In this document: positions 8,100 through 16,200 of the stretch, piece after piece
Layout of the letters: each line of letters begins with the position of its first letter
How positions within the stretch are numbered: the stretch's first letter is position 1
DNA from: CAZAKZ01 sp964485695
GTDB lineage: Bacteria; Planctomycetota; JAFGQW01
Direction of reading: 5' to 3'
Assembly (NCBI GenBank): GCA_964485695.1
Contig: CAZAKZ010000024.1
Span: 1 to 47,987 of the forward strand
DNA: 47,987 nt
Notes under the pieces: model-generated
Told to the model about the DNA's origin: nothing
The model's input: the letters and a program-made list of their open reading frames with translations, nothing else
Database searches by the model: none
Position numbers and translations under genes: made by a program

Positions 8100-9065
8100 T
8101 CAGTGCACCACGATGCGGGAGCGGATCTTGAGGGACTCTCCTGCGTATTCGTGGTGCCAGAAGGAGTCGCCCTCGAGAGTCTCGCACCGGCGATGGTGAG
8201 AAAGCACCACGATCCGGTTTTCGATCTTCTCGAAGGAGGCCGATCCGAATTCGGCCAGCAGAGGATCGAAGGTGACCCAGCCGAGGTTCTTCACATAGGC
8301 CTCCGGCCAGGCGTACTCGGGGCCGTCATCGTAAGGAACGGTGTACCCCACCACGTACCGTGCCGGGATCCCACAGGCCCGGCAGAGGGCCACGAAGAGG
8401 TCAGCGTAATCGCAGCAGTCTCCTTTTCGGGCCTTGAGGGAGGCGGCCGCGCCGCGGCCGTCGCCGCGGTGGGGTCCCGGACGCATGGCCTCGAGCACGA
8501 GGGCGTGGATCCGCCCGACCTTCTTCTCCGCGGTGCGGGCCTTGACGTCCCGGGCCAGGGCCAGGATGGCCGGGTGGTCGGACTCGATGCCGGGCTCCGG
8601 CTGCAGGAACGGCTTCATGTCCTGCTCTTTTGCCGGTGACCCCTTTTTCCTGGCCTTCCTCCTGGCCTTCTTCCTGGCCTTCGCCTGTTTCCGGGCGGAC
8701 TGGAAATCGCTCGGGTAGAGCTTCATCTCGATCCGCATCGTGAACCGGAACCTGGACGGGGTCTCTTCCAGCTCGAACACCGCAAATCGGTCCCCGTCCC
8801 GGTCGAACATCCGGGACGCCGGGGGCGCGTACTGGATCTTCAGCACCTCCTGGCGGCCCGGCAGGGTCTTCGGCACCAGGCAGGTCACGGTCAGGGGCCC
8901 GGTCTGGCCTCCGGTCTCGCCCGTGATCTCGAGGGTGAAGGACACGGTCTTCGGCCGGGCAAAACGCGCTGAACCCGCCGGGGGCTCCGGCGATGCCGGG
9001 CCGCTCCAGGCCAGCAATGAGGCGCAGGCCAGAATCACCAGAATCATTGGAACCGACTTGTTCAT
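8100..9065 (-). CDS. Exported transglutaminase-like (papain-fold) protein with altered active site
   Basis: The protein has 321 residues. A signal peptide (MNKSVPMILVILACASLLAW) starts at an ATG with GAGGA upstream. Residues 30-150 form a beta-rich region with a Lys/Arg-rich stretch (ARKQAKARKKARRKARKKGS). The C-terminal half is a transglutaminase-like core: KGDCCDYADLFVALCRACGI has the likely catalytic Cys217, and PARYVVGYTVPYDDG and GWVTFDPLLAEFG (Asp267) follow. The usual HAW motif carrying the catalytic His reads YAW (Tyr251). The fold is clear, but enzyme activity is doubtful unless another His serves. The neighbours on both sides are about 120-240 bases away, so it is probably monocistronic. 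Confidence 0.8.
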   Translation of the reverse strand: MNKSVPMILVILACASLLAWSGPASPEPPAGSARFARPKTVSFTLEITGETGGQTGPLTVTCLVPKTLPGRQEVLKIQYAPPASRMFDRDGDRFAVFELEETPSRFRFTMRIEMKLYPSDFQSARKQAKARKKARRKARKKGSPAKEQDMKPFLQPEPGIESDHPAILALARDVKARTAEKKVGRIHALVLEAMRPGPHRGDGRGAAASLKARKGDCCDYADLFVALCRACGIPARYVVGYTVPYDDGPEYAWPEAYVKNLGWVTFDPLLAEFGSASFEKIENRIVVLSHHRRCETLEGDSFWHHEYAGESLKIRSRIVVH

Positions 9066-9258
9066 GGAATCCTCGCAAATCCTGAACCGGGGGGTGCGGG
9101 CGCTCCAGGATACACGATCCCGGAGCTCTTGGCACGGGGGGACCGTGAGATCCCTCTCGGCTTTCTCACCCGAGGGGGATGCCCGGGGGCTCGAAGTTTT
9201 TCCTGAATCCGGGTCGTGCTGGACAGGGCTGCACATTCCCGGTTCAGGCTACTCGGTG

Positions 9259-9264
9259 TAGAAT
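9259..9264 (+). promoter_or_regulatory. Possible -10 element upstream of the glycosidase-like gene
   Basis: TAGAAT lies 44 bases before the ATG at 9308, with a weak -35 candidate TTCCCG 17 bp upstream. The surrounding 242-base divergent gap (9066-9307) shows no other clear signal. Confidence 0.25.
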
Positions 9265-9307
9265 AGAAGGGTGCCGGTGTTTCCCGGTCCGAGACAGGAG
9301 ATCAGCC

Positions 9308-11221
9308 ATGGACGTCCGCCTCGAGAAGGTTCGCCTTCCGATCCTCTGCCTGGCACTCCTCCTTCTGGGATCCGGGCAAGGGATCGCCCAGTCCGGCCAC
9401 CGACTGCTGCACACCGGCAGAGACTTCTTCCTCGAGGACCGGGCCACGCGCATGGTGAAGCCCTTCGAGATGTGGACGACCCGCCTCGCCAACGTCCTCT
9501 TCGACGCCCGCTTCACCGACCGGGTCATTGCCTGCCTCGACGACTACCTCCGGTACGGCGTCAACACCGTGACCATGAGCCTCCAGGGTGGAGAGATGGG
9601 CCCCAACAAGAATCACCTCTACCCCGAGGTGTTCCACAACGACGGCAGCCTGAAGCTGCAGAGCCCCGTCTACGGGAACCTCGCCCGCCTGCTCCGGGAG
9701 ACCGACCGGCGCGGTATGGTGTGCAACATCATCTACTGGTATCACCGCCGGCACCAGGAGGTCCCCGACGACTCCAGGGCTCTGGACACCACCCGCGCCG
9801 TGACCCGGTGGCTCGCGGCCACGCCCCACAGGAACTACTTCCTGGATATAGTCAACGAGTTCGAACACTACGCATTCCTCAAGCCAGGTACCCAGGAGAA
9901 ACGGCCGCTCTTCACCTCGCTCCAGGGCGCCCTGAAGCTGCTGCACGCCGCAAAGAGCGAGGACCCCGAGGTCCTGGCCGGCATGAGCCCGCTCAGCGCG
10001 CTGCTGTGTCCTGTGGGAGACCTGAAACCCTCGCCCTGGGAGACGTGGGTGGAGGCGGACATCCTCTACGGTCACGGCCCCATCCTCGATCCCATGAACC
10101 GGGCCGCGTATCGCCTCGGTGTTTCCCCCCCGAATCCACTCTTGAAACCGTACGTCAACAACGAGTTCTTCTACCAGCTCCGGTACGAGCTGAGACTGCA
10201 GAAAAATCCGCGCACGGGCAAGTGGACCTACGGCCACTGGGACCGCACCACCGTGGACAACTACCTCAAGGATATCCGCACCCTGCGGGGATTCCATGGA
10301 TCGCCCAATGTCTACTCGCACCACCAGCAATACATACCGCCCGAGGGGGAGATGCCCGAGGTGAGGGTGGGACCGGCCGGCACCCAGCCCGAGGCCACGC
10401 CCGGTGGCGGCGAGCCGTCCATGCACTGGCTCTTCCGGGCGGTGGCGGATTTCCGGGGACGGGGCGCCCTGCCGGCGCGCATGGACTTCAACCAGGACCA
10501 CGCGTCGGGCTTCGAGGAGGACCTGGACGGCACCTGGACCTGCTCAAGCGGGCGCCTTCTCCAGACCGACGACGCCGTGGATCCGGCCTACGCCCGCATC
10601 GCCGCCGACGAGGGGGAGGTGGAGGTGGAGGTGGCCTGGGACGGGGCCTTTCTCTCTGATCCGGGGACCCAGGGCCGCCTGGGGATACATCTCGGGAGCG
10701 CCACGCCCGCGGGTCCCGCGTACCGCCTCCTGGTGGGCAAGGAGACCGTCACCCTCGACCAGCCGGGGGGCAGCCTTCCGGCTCGCACCGTGAAGGTGGC
10801 CAAGCAGGCCGAAGACAGCTACCTCCTTCGTCTGTCGGGTGGGCGCATCACCGTGGACACCGGTGGGACCCGGGTCCTGGACGTGGGCAACATCGCGCCG
10901 GTCAAGGACGCAAATCTCCTGCTCTTCACCCGCAAGGCCAAGGCCGCCTTCGACCACGTTCGCATCACCCCGATCCGCCGCACCGACTTCGAGGCCGCCT
11001 CCACCGGGCCGTGGACTCCTGTCACGCCCTCGGCCTGGTCGATCGTTCCCAGTCCGGCCGCCCCCTCGAACCGGGTGTGGTGTGGGAAGCCGTTGTGCCG
11101 GCGGGAAAGACCTACCTGGCCCTGTACGACCGCGTGTTCGAGGACTTCGTGTTCCGTGCCCGGCTGGATCTCAAGAACGCCGGCCGTACGGCCCTGCGGT
11201 TCCGCTCGATCGATGCCCTGA
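9308..11221 (+). CDS. Exported glycoside-hydrolase-like protein, N-terminal part (frameshifted)
   Basis: It reads as 637 residues, but only about the first 586 are in the original frame. A signal peptide of about 28 residues (ILCLALLLLGSGQGIAQS) follows an ATG with AGGAG seven bases upstream. The core to about residue 380 looks like a TIM-barrel glycosidase: DIVNEFEHYAF puts a Glu at 184 after Asn, and PYVNNEFFYQ puts a second Glu at 286. That NE pair and the roughly 100-residue spacing resemble clan GH-A acid/base and nucleophile residues. The barrel is followed by a beta-sandwich, laminin-G-like region (MDFNQDHASGFEEDLDGTW onward). Past about 11065 the frame becomes nonsense because a base is missing from a C run; the true continuation is the next entry. 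I cannot name a GH family or substrate. Confidence 0.75.
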   Translation: MDVRLEKVRLPILCLALLLLGSGQGIAQSGHRLLHTGRDFFLEDRATRMVKPFEMWTTRLANVLFDARFTDRVIACLDDYLRYGVNTVTMSLQGGEMGPNKNHLYPEVFHNDGSLKLQSPVYGNLARLLRETDRRGMVCNIIYWYHRRHQEVPDDSRALDTTRAVTRWLAATPHRNYFLDIVNEFEHYAFLKPGTQEKRPLFTSLQGALKLLHAAKSEDPEVLAGMSPLSALLCPVGDLKPSPWETWVEADILYGHGPILDPMNRAAYRLGVSPPNPLLKPYVNNEFFYQLRYELRLQKNPRTGKWTYGHWDRTTVDNYLKDIRTLRGFHGSPNVYSHHQQYIPPEGEMPEVRVGPAGTQPEATPGGGEPSMHWLFRAVADFRGRGALPARMDFNQDHASGFEEDLDGTWTCSSGRLLQTDDAVDPAYARIAADEGEVEVEVAWDGAFLSDPGTQGRLGIHLGSATPAGPAYRLLVGKETVTLDQPGGSLPARTVKVAKQAEDSYLLRLSGGRITVDTGGTRVLDVGNIAPVKDANLLLFTRKAKAAFDHVRITPIRRTDFEAASTGPWTPVTPSAWSIVPSPAAPSNRVWCGKPLCRRERPTWPCTTACSRTSCSVPGWISRTPAVRPCGSARSMP

Positions 11222-11841
11222 ATCCGGGGAGCGAGGGATATTCCCTCCACGTCCACCAGGACGGGAAAACCGTCCTGGAGCGTGTGCCGGCCTCGGGGCC
11301 GGCCGTCTTGCTTGGAAGCGCAAGGTTCCCGGTGAACCGCGCCTCCATTCAGGTGGAGATCCGGGCCGAGGGCCGCCGACTGGCCGTGTCCCTGGACAGA
11401 ACCCCGGTCCTGGACGTGGTGGACGTGGTCGGGGCGCCCACCAGCGGCCGGTTCCAGGTCCTGGCCTCGCCGGGCAGGACCCGGTTCGACGATATTTGCA
11501 TCGAAGCCGGCCCCGGCCGGTTTCCCGCACCGCGGTTTCTTCCCGGGACCGGGCCGCCGCTTGCGGCCGGCTTTACCGTGGACTTCCTGGATCCGGACGG
11601 CCGGTTGAATCTCACAGGCCTCGGATTCGAGGCCTCTCTGGACAACCATACCTACGTGGACCTCACCCTGCTCCTCCACCCCTGGTTCGGCCTCTTTGAT
11701 CTGGCGTATTCCCCGGATGGAAAGGGCTACCGGTTCACCCTCAGGAATCCCCTGCCTCTGGGGTCCACGACATGGTACCTGAGGGCCACGGCCTGGGACG
11801 TTCAGGGCCTTCAGACGGCCGTGGTCTACAAGACGCAGTGA
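11011..11841 (+). CDS. C-terminal part of the frameshifted glycosidase-like protein
   Basis: This is the downstream frame of the preceding gene, not an independent protein. Meaningful sequence starts near 11065 with LEPGVVWEAVVPAGKTYLAL, continuing a second beta-sandwich (FVFRARLDLKNAGRTALRF, LAVSLDRTPVLDVVDVV). It ends in a domain beginning GFTVDFLDPDGRLNLTGLGF and finishing at VVYKTQ. The apparent GTG start at 11011 has no ribosome-binding site. Adding one C to the five-C run at 11061-11065 joins both parts into a single protein of about 844 residues reading ...SPAAPLEPGVVWE.... Either the gene is recently inactivated or the base is an assembly error. Confidence 0.7.
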   Translation: MDSCHALGLVDRSQSGRPLEPGVVWEAVVPAGKTYLALYDRVFEDFVFRARLDLKNAGRTALRFRSIDALNPGSEGYSLHVHQDGKTVLERVPASGPAVLLGSARFPVNRASIQVEIRAEGRRLAVSLDRTPVLDVVDVVGAPTSGRFQVLASPGRTRFDDICIEAGPGRFPAPRFLPGTGPPLAAGFTVDFLDPDGRLNLTGLGFEASLDNHTYVDLTLLLHPWFGLFDLAYSPDGKGYRFTLRNPLPLGSTTWYLRATAWDVQGLQTAVVYKTQ

Positions 11842-12042
11842 ATCCTGGCCCGGCCCATAACTGGACGCGCTTGTCGGGATGCCAGCGAGTACGAGGGCAT
11901 GGAATCTCGAGGTTCTGCGCATCCTTTTTGGAAAATACAGCGGATCGTGCTACCCGTTACCTCGAGTGACCCTGCCCGGGTCCGGAGACGACATCCGGAT
12001 CCAGGAGATCCATAGTCCTTCCGTCAGAAAGGTGGAGTATCC

Positions 12043-12999
12043 ATGTTAGGGAAGATCGGAATCATCGGGGGTGGGAACATCGGCGGTGTCTTGGTCCAGG
12101 AAGCCGCGCGGCGAAAGCTGGCCAAGGAAATCGGTTTGATGGATATTCTTCCGCCTGACTTTGCCAAGGGCAAGTGCCTGGATATCGCCGAAGGCACGCC
12201 GATCATCGGGGTGGACGTCAACGTCGACGGCGCGCAAGACTACAGCATCATCAAGGATGCGGACGTCATCATCAACACGGCCGGCGTGCCCCGGAAGAAG
12301 CGCCCCGACGGTACCATTCCCACGCGTGAAGAGCTCCTGAAGATCAACCTGGGCATCACCGACCAGGTGGCGGGGGGCATCATGGAGTACGCCCCGAACG
12401 CCATCGTCATTTCCATCGCCAATCCCCTGGACGCCATCGTCTACACCCTGCACAAGAAGATGTCGCCTCCGAAGAACAGGCTCTTCGGCATGGCCGGCGT
12501 CCTGGATTCCTCCCGCTACCGCTACTTCGTGGCCAAGGCCGCCAACGTGTCGGTGGAGAACGTGGAGGCCCTGGTGCTGGGGGGTCACGGCGACACCATG
12601 GTTCCCATCCGGAGCTGCTGCCGCATCGGCGGCATGCCGGTGGAGAAATTCGTGAGCCAGGCGGACCTCGAGGCGCTGGAGACCCGGACCCGCAAGGCCG
12701 GCGGCGAGGTGGTGGGATTGCTCGGCGTGGGATCGGCCTTCGTGTCCCCGGCCTGGGCAGCGCTGCAGATGGTGGAAGCCATTGCCCATGACAGCCGCAA
12801 GATCATGCCGGTATGCGCCCTGCTCGAGGGCGAGTACGGCGTCAACGGCCTCTTCGTGGGTGTGCCCGCCATCCTGGGCAAGAACGGCATGGAAGAGGTC
12901 ATCGAGGTGGACCTCACGCCCGAGGAGAAGGCCGCCCTCGAGCACTCGGTGGAAGCCGTCCGGTCGACATGCAACGAGGTGGAGGAAATGACCAAGTAA
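12043..12999 (+). CDS. mdh: Malate dehydrogenase (LDH-like family)
   Basis: The protein has 318 residues and oxidises malate to oxaloacetate with NAD in the citric acid cycle. The Rossmann glycine motif is GIIGGGNIGG and Asp34 should bind the NAD ribose. Substrate residues are Arg84 (the malate-type residue where lactate dehydrogenases have Gln), Arg95, Asn127 and Arg158, with catalytic His182 in LGGHGDTMVP. The mobile active-site loop reads RKKRPDGTIPTREELL, about five residues longer than the usual RKPGMTREDLL. The ATG has GGTGGAG five bases upstream. No neighbour is functionally related. The 201-base gap upstream shows only a weak possible promoter (TTGGAA at 11928, 17 bp, TACCCG), and a hairpin terminator follows at 13023. 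Confidence 0.95.
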   Translation: MLGKIGIIGGGNIGGVLVQEAARRKLAKEIGLMDILPPDFAKGKCLDIAEGTPIIGVDVNVDGAQDYSIIKDADVIINTAGVPRKKRPDGTIPTREELLKINLGITDQVAGGIMEYAPNAIVISIANPLDAIVYTLHKKMSPPKNRLFGMAGVLDSSRYRYFVAKAANVSVENVEALVLGGHGDTMVPIRSCCRIGGMPVEKFVSQADLEALETRTRKAGGEVVGLLGVGSAFVSPAWAALQMVEAIAHDSRKIMPVCALLEGEYGVNGLFVGVPAILGKNGMEEVIEVDLTPEEKAALEHSVEAVRSTCNEVEEMTK

Positions 13000-13022
13000 T
13001 TTCTACTGCCTCCATTTGGAAC

Positions 13023-13049
13023 AGGGCGCGGTCAAAAAAGCCGCGCCCT
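13023..13049 (+). terminator. mdh: Hairpin terminator after mdh
   Basis: GGGCGCGG (13024-13031) pairs perfectly with CCGCGCCC (13041-13048), plus a closing A-T pair, around a 9-nt A-rich loop. It lies 24 bases after the mdh stop and runs into CTTCTC rather than a full U tract. Confidence 0.65.
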
Positions 13050-13087
13050 TCTCACGTACTCCTTCACGACGTTTTATATGCCGTCTT

Positions 13088-13205
13088 CCTCCGATTTCCA
13101 CGAAGGAGTTATGGCCAAAAATGGGCCAACTTCAGGCCATGGGATGCTCCACACGCGTGAGATGGCCCATTCTTGGCCAGAAGTCCTTTGTGGGGAAGTC
13201 GAAGG
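13088..13205. repeat. Long imperfect inverted repeat between convergent mdh and uvrA
   Basis: The inner arms 13112-13128 (TGGCCAAAAATGGGCCA) and 13163-13179 (TGGCCCATTCTTGGCCA) pair over 17 positions with one mismatch. Pairing continues outward, with mismatches and G-U pairs, through 13095-13110 and 13181-13196, and patchily to 13088 and 13205. The loop is 34 bases (13129-13162). It may act as a terminator for uvrA or be a small MITE-like insertion. Confidence 0.7.
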
Positions 13206-13243
13206 GTAACAACGCTGGGCAGAATCCGGAGTCGTGGCCGGGC

Positions 13244-16200
13244 CTAGTGCTTTCCGCCGTCCAGCCCGTACTCTCGCAGGAACCGGCCGGTATGCGAGGT
13301 GGAGTGCGCGGCCACGGCTTCGGGCGGACCTGCCACCACCACCTCCCCCCCTGCGTCGCCGCCCTCGGGGCCGAGGTCGATGATGTGGTCAGCAGCGCAC
13401 ATGACCGCCGGATGATGCTCGATGAGAACCACGGAGCTGCCGCGGTCCACCAGGTCTCTAAGCACCCCGAGCAGCGTCTCCACCTCGACGCCATGCAGGC
13501 CCACGGTGGGCTCATCCAGGAGATAGAGGGTATCGGCGGCGTCGCGCCGGCCCAGCTCCGCGGCCAGCTTCACCCGCTGAGCCTCACCGCCGCTCAGGGT
13601 GTTGGCGGGCTGTCCCAGGAGCACGTAGCCCAGGCCCACGCGGTCGAGGAACTCCAGGGGCCGGCGGATGCGGGGAAAGTCCCGGAACAGCTCCAGGGCC
13701 TCGTGCACTTCGGTGTCCAGGATGTCAGCGATGGTCCGGCCCTTGTAGAGCACCCCGAGGGTGGCCGCGTTGTAGCGCTTTCCCTTGCAGGCCTCGCAGA
13801 CGATCCACACGTCGGCGAGGAAGTGCATCTCCACCCGGATGTGGCCGCGGCCCTCGCACGCCTCGCACCGGCCCTCGCCGGTGTTGAAGCTGAACCGTCC
13901 GGGCTTGAAGCCGCGCACCCGGGATTCGGGCAAGGTGGCGAAGAACTCGCGGATCGAGGTGAAGGCGCCGGTGTAGGTGGCCGGATTGGAGGACGGGGTG
14001 GAGCCGATGGGGTCGGCACCCACGATGACCACGCGCTTCAGTTGTTCCGAGCCTTTGAGCGCCCGCCACTGCGAGGCCAGCACCTCCATGATCAGGGTGG
14101 ACTTGCCGCTGCCGCTCACCCCCGTCACCACGCACACCACGCCCCGGGGTATCTCCACGTCGAGGTTTTTCAGGTTGTGGAGCCGGGCGCCCCGGATCTG
14201 GATGAAATCCCGCGGGGTGCGCCGGCCGGCCGCTGGAAGCATCGCCTTTACCCTCAGGAGCCGGCCCGTGGGCGAGGCTTCCACCTTCTGTAGATCGCGC
14301 GGAGAACAGGCCGCCACCACCTCGCCCCCCTGCCGGCCCGCCCCGGGGCCGAGCTCCACCACGTGGTCGGCAGCGCGGATCACCGCCTCGTCGTGTTCCA
14401 CCACCACCAGCGTGTTGCCGAGGTCCCGCAGGTTCTCCAGGGTGTGGATCAGTCGCGCCGTGTCGCGGGGATGGAGGCCGATGGTGGGCTCGTCCAGGAT
14501 GTAGAGCACCCCCGTGAGGCGGTTTCCGATCTGGGTGGCCAGGCGGATGCGCTGCGCCTCGCCCCCGCTCAGGGTGGCCGAGGCGCGGTCCAGGGTCAGG
14601 TAGCCGAGGCCCACGTCGGCGAGGAACACCAGGCGGTGGAGGATCTCCCTGAGAAGGGGCGCGGCCACGGCCGCTTCCGAGGCCTTCGGCTTGAAGGCCT
14701 GCAGAACCTCTCGGGCCGCCTCCACGGTGAGGGCCAGGGTCTCCCCCAGGCGCCGCTTGGCGACGCGCACGGACCGGGACAGGGGTTTCAGGCGATGCCC
14801 GCTGCACTGCCTGCAGACGTCCCGGACCATGACCTTTTCCAGCCCGATGCGCTGCCCCGTCTCCTCCTTCATCCGGACCCGCTTTTCGATGGAGGTCACC
14901 AGCCCCGACCACGCGGTGTTCCACACCAGGTGGGCGTTCTTGCGCCGGCTCGACCACTGGTGGGTGATCTCCACCTTGCGGTCACCGGTGCCGTGGAGGA
15001 CCGCCTTTTGAACCTGTTCCGGAAGCGATTTCCACGGCTTGCCCGGATCCCCGCCGGCCTCCCGCACGGCCGCCTCCACCACCGACCGCTCGAGGCTTCC
15101 GCCCCGGTTCAGGTGATGCATCACGGCTTCGTGAAGGGCGCCCTCCACAACCGGGCGGTCAGGGCGGACAATGACTCGATCCACATCGGCCTGAATGGTG
15201 GAGCCCAGGCCGTTGCAGGCGGGGCAGGCGCCCACGTGGCTGTTGAAACTGAAGTGGCGCGGAGTCAGGTCCCCCTCGAGGGCCACCCCGTGCTCCAGGC
15301 AGGACGGAACCGCAGCGTGCAGCCGCACCGCCCCGCCCTCCACCCGGAGGCCGACGCGATTCTTCCCCATCTTGAACGCGGTCTCCACGGCTTCGGCCAG
15401 ACGCGCCTTCACTCCGGACCTGAGGACCAGGCGGTCCACCACCACGTGGACCGGCGTCTGCCGGTCCACGGCCGGAAGCGCCTCCCGCCGGATGTCCACC
15501 ATGGCCTCGCCGACGAGCATGCGCACGAAGCCGGCCCGGAGCACCTCGGTGCGGAGGCTCTCCAGCTGCCTCCGGGTCCGCTTCCTGGACGGTTCATCCT
15601 GGCCCGGAAGACTCAGGGGCGCGAGCACCTGGAGGCGCTTGCCCCCGTGGCGCCGCAGCAGGCTTCCGGCCAGGGTGGTCGGCTCCCACGCCTTCATGAC
15701 GCGGTCGCAGTGCGGACAGTGCGGCCGGCCGAGGCGCGCGTAGAGAAGCCTGAGATAGTCGTGGATCTCCGTGACGGTGGCCACGGTGGACCGTGGATTC
15801 CTCGTGGCGCCGCGCTGGTCGATGGCGATGGCCGGGCCAAGGCCCTCGAGGCTGTCCACCGGCGCCCGGTCCAGCCGGCCCAGGAACCGCCTGGCGTAGG
15901 TGCTGAGACTCTCCACGAACCGGCGCTGGCCCTCGGCGAACAGGGTATCGAAGGCGAGGCTGGTCTTGCCGCTTCCGCTCACCCCGGTCACCACCGTGAG
16001 GGATCCCACCGGGATGTCCACGTCCACTCCCTTCAGATTGTGGGTCCGGGCGCCGCGCACGCGAACCACGGCCTCCTCCCGGCGCCGTCCCCTCCGGCGC
16101 CGGTCGGGTGCCCGCGCCCCGGCCTCGGGTTCGAGAAGCGCTGCCAGGGCCCGGCCGGTGTGCGAGGCCCCGTGGGAAGCCACCGCCTCGGGTGTCCCGG

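Noticed and set aside
8640..8700. Low-complexity AGG/CCT-rich repeat inside the transglutaminase-like gene
   Set aside because: It simply encodes the Lys/Arg/Ala stretch (AKARKKARRKARKK) in frame; not a separate element.
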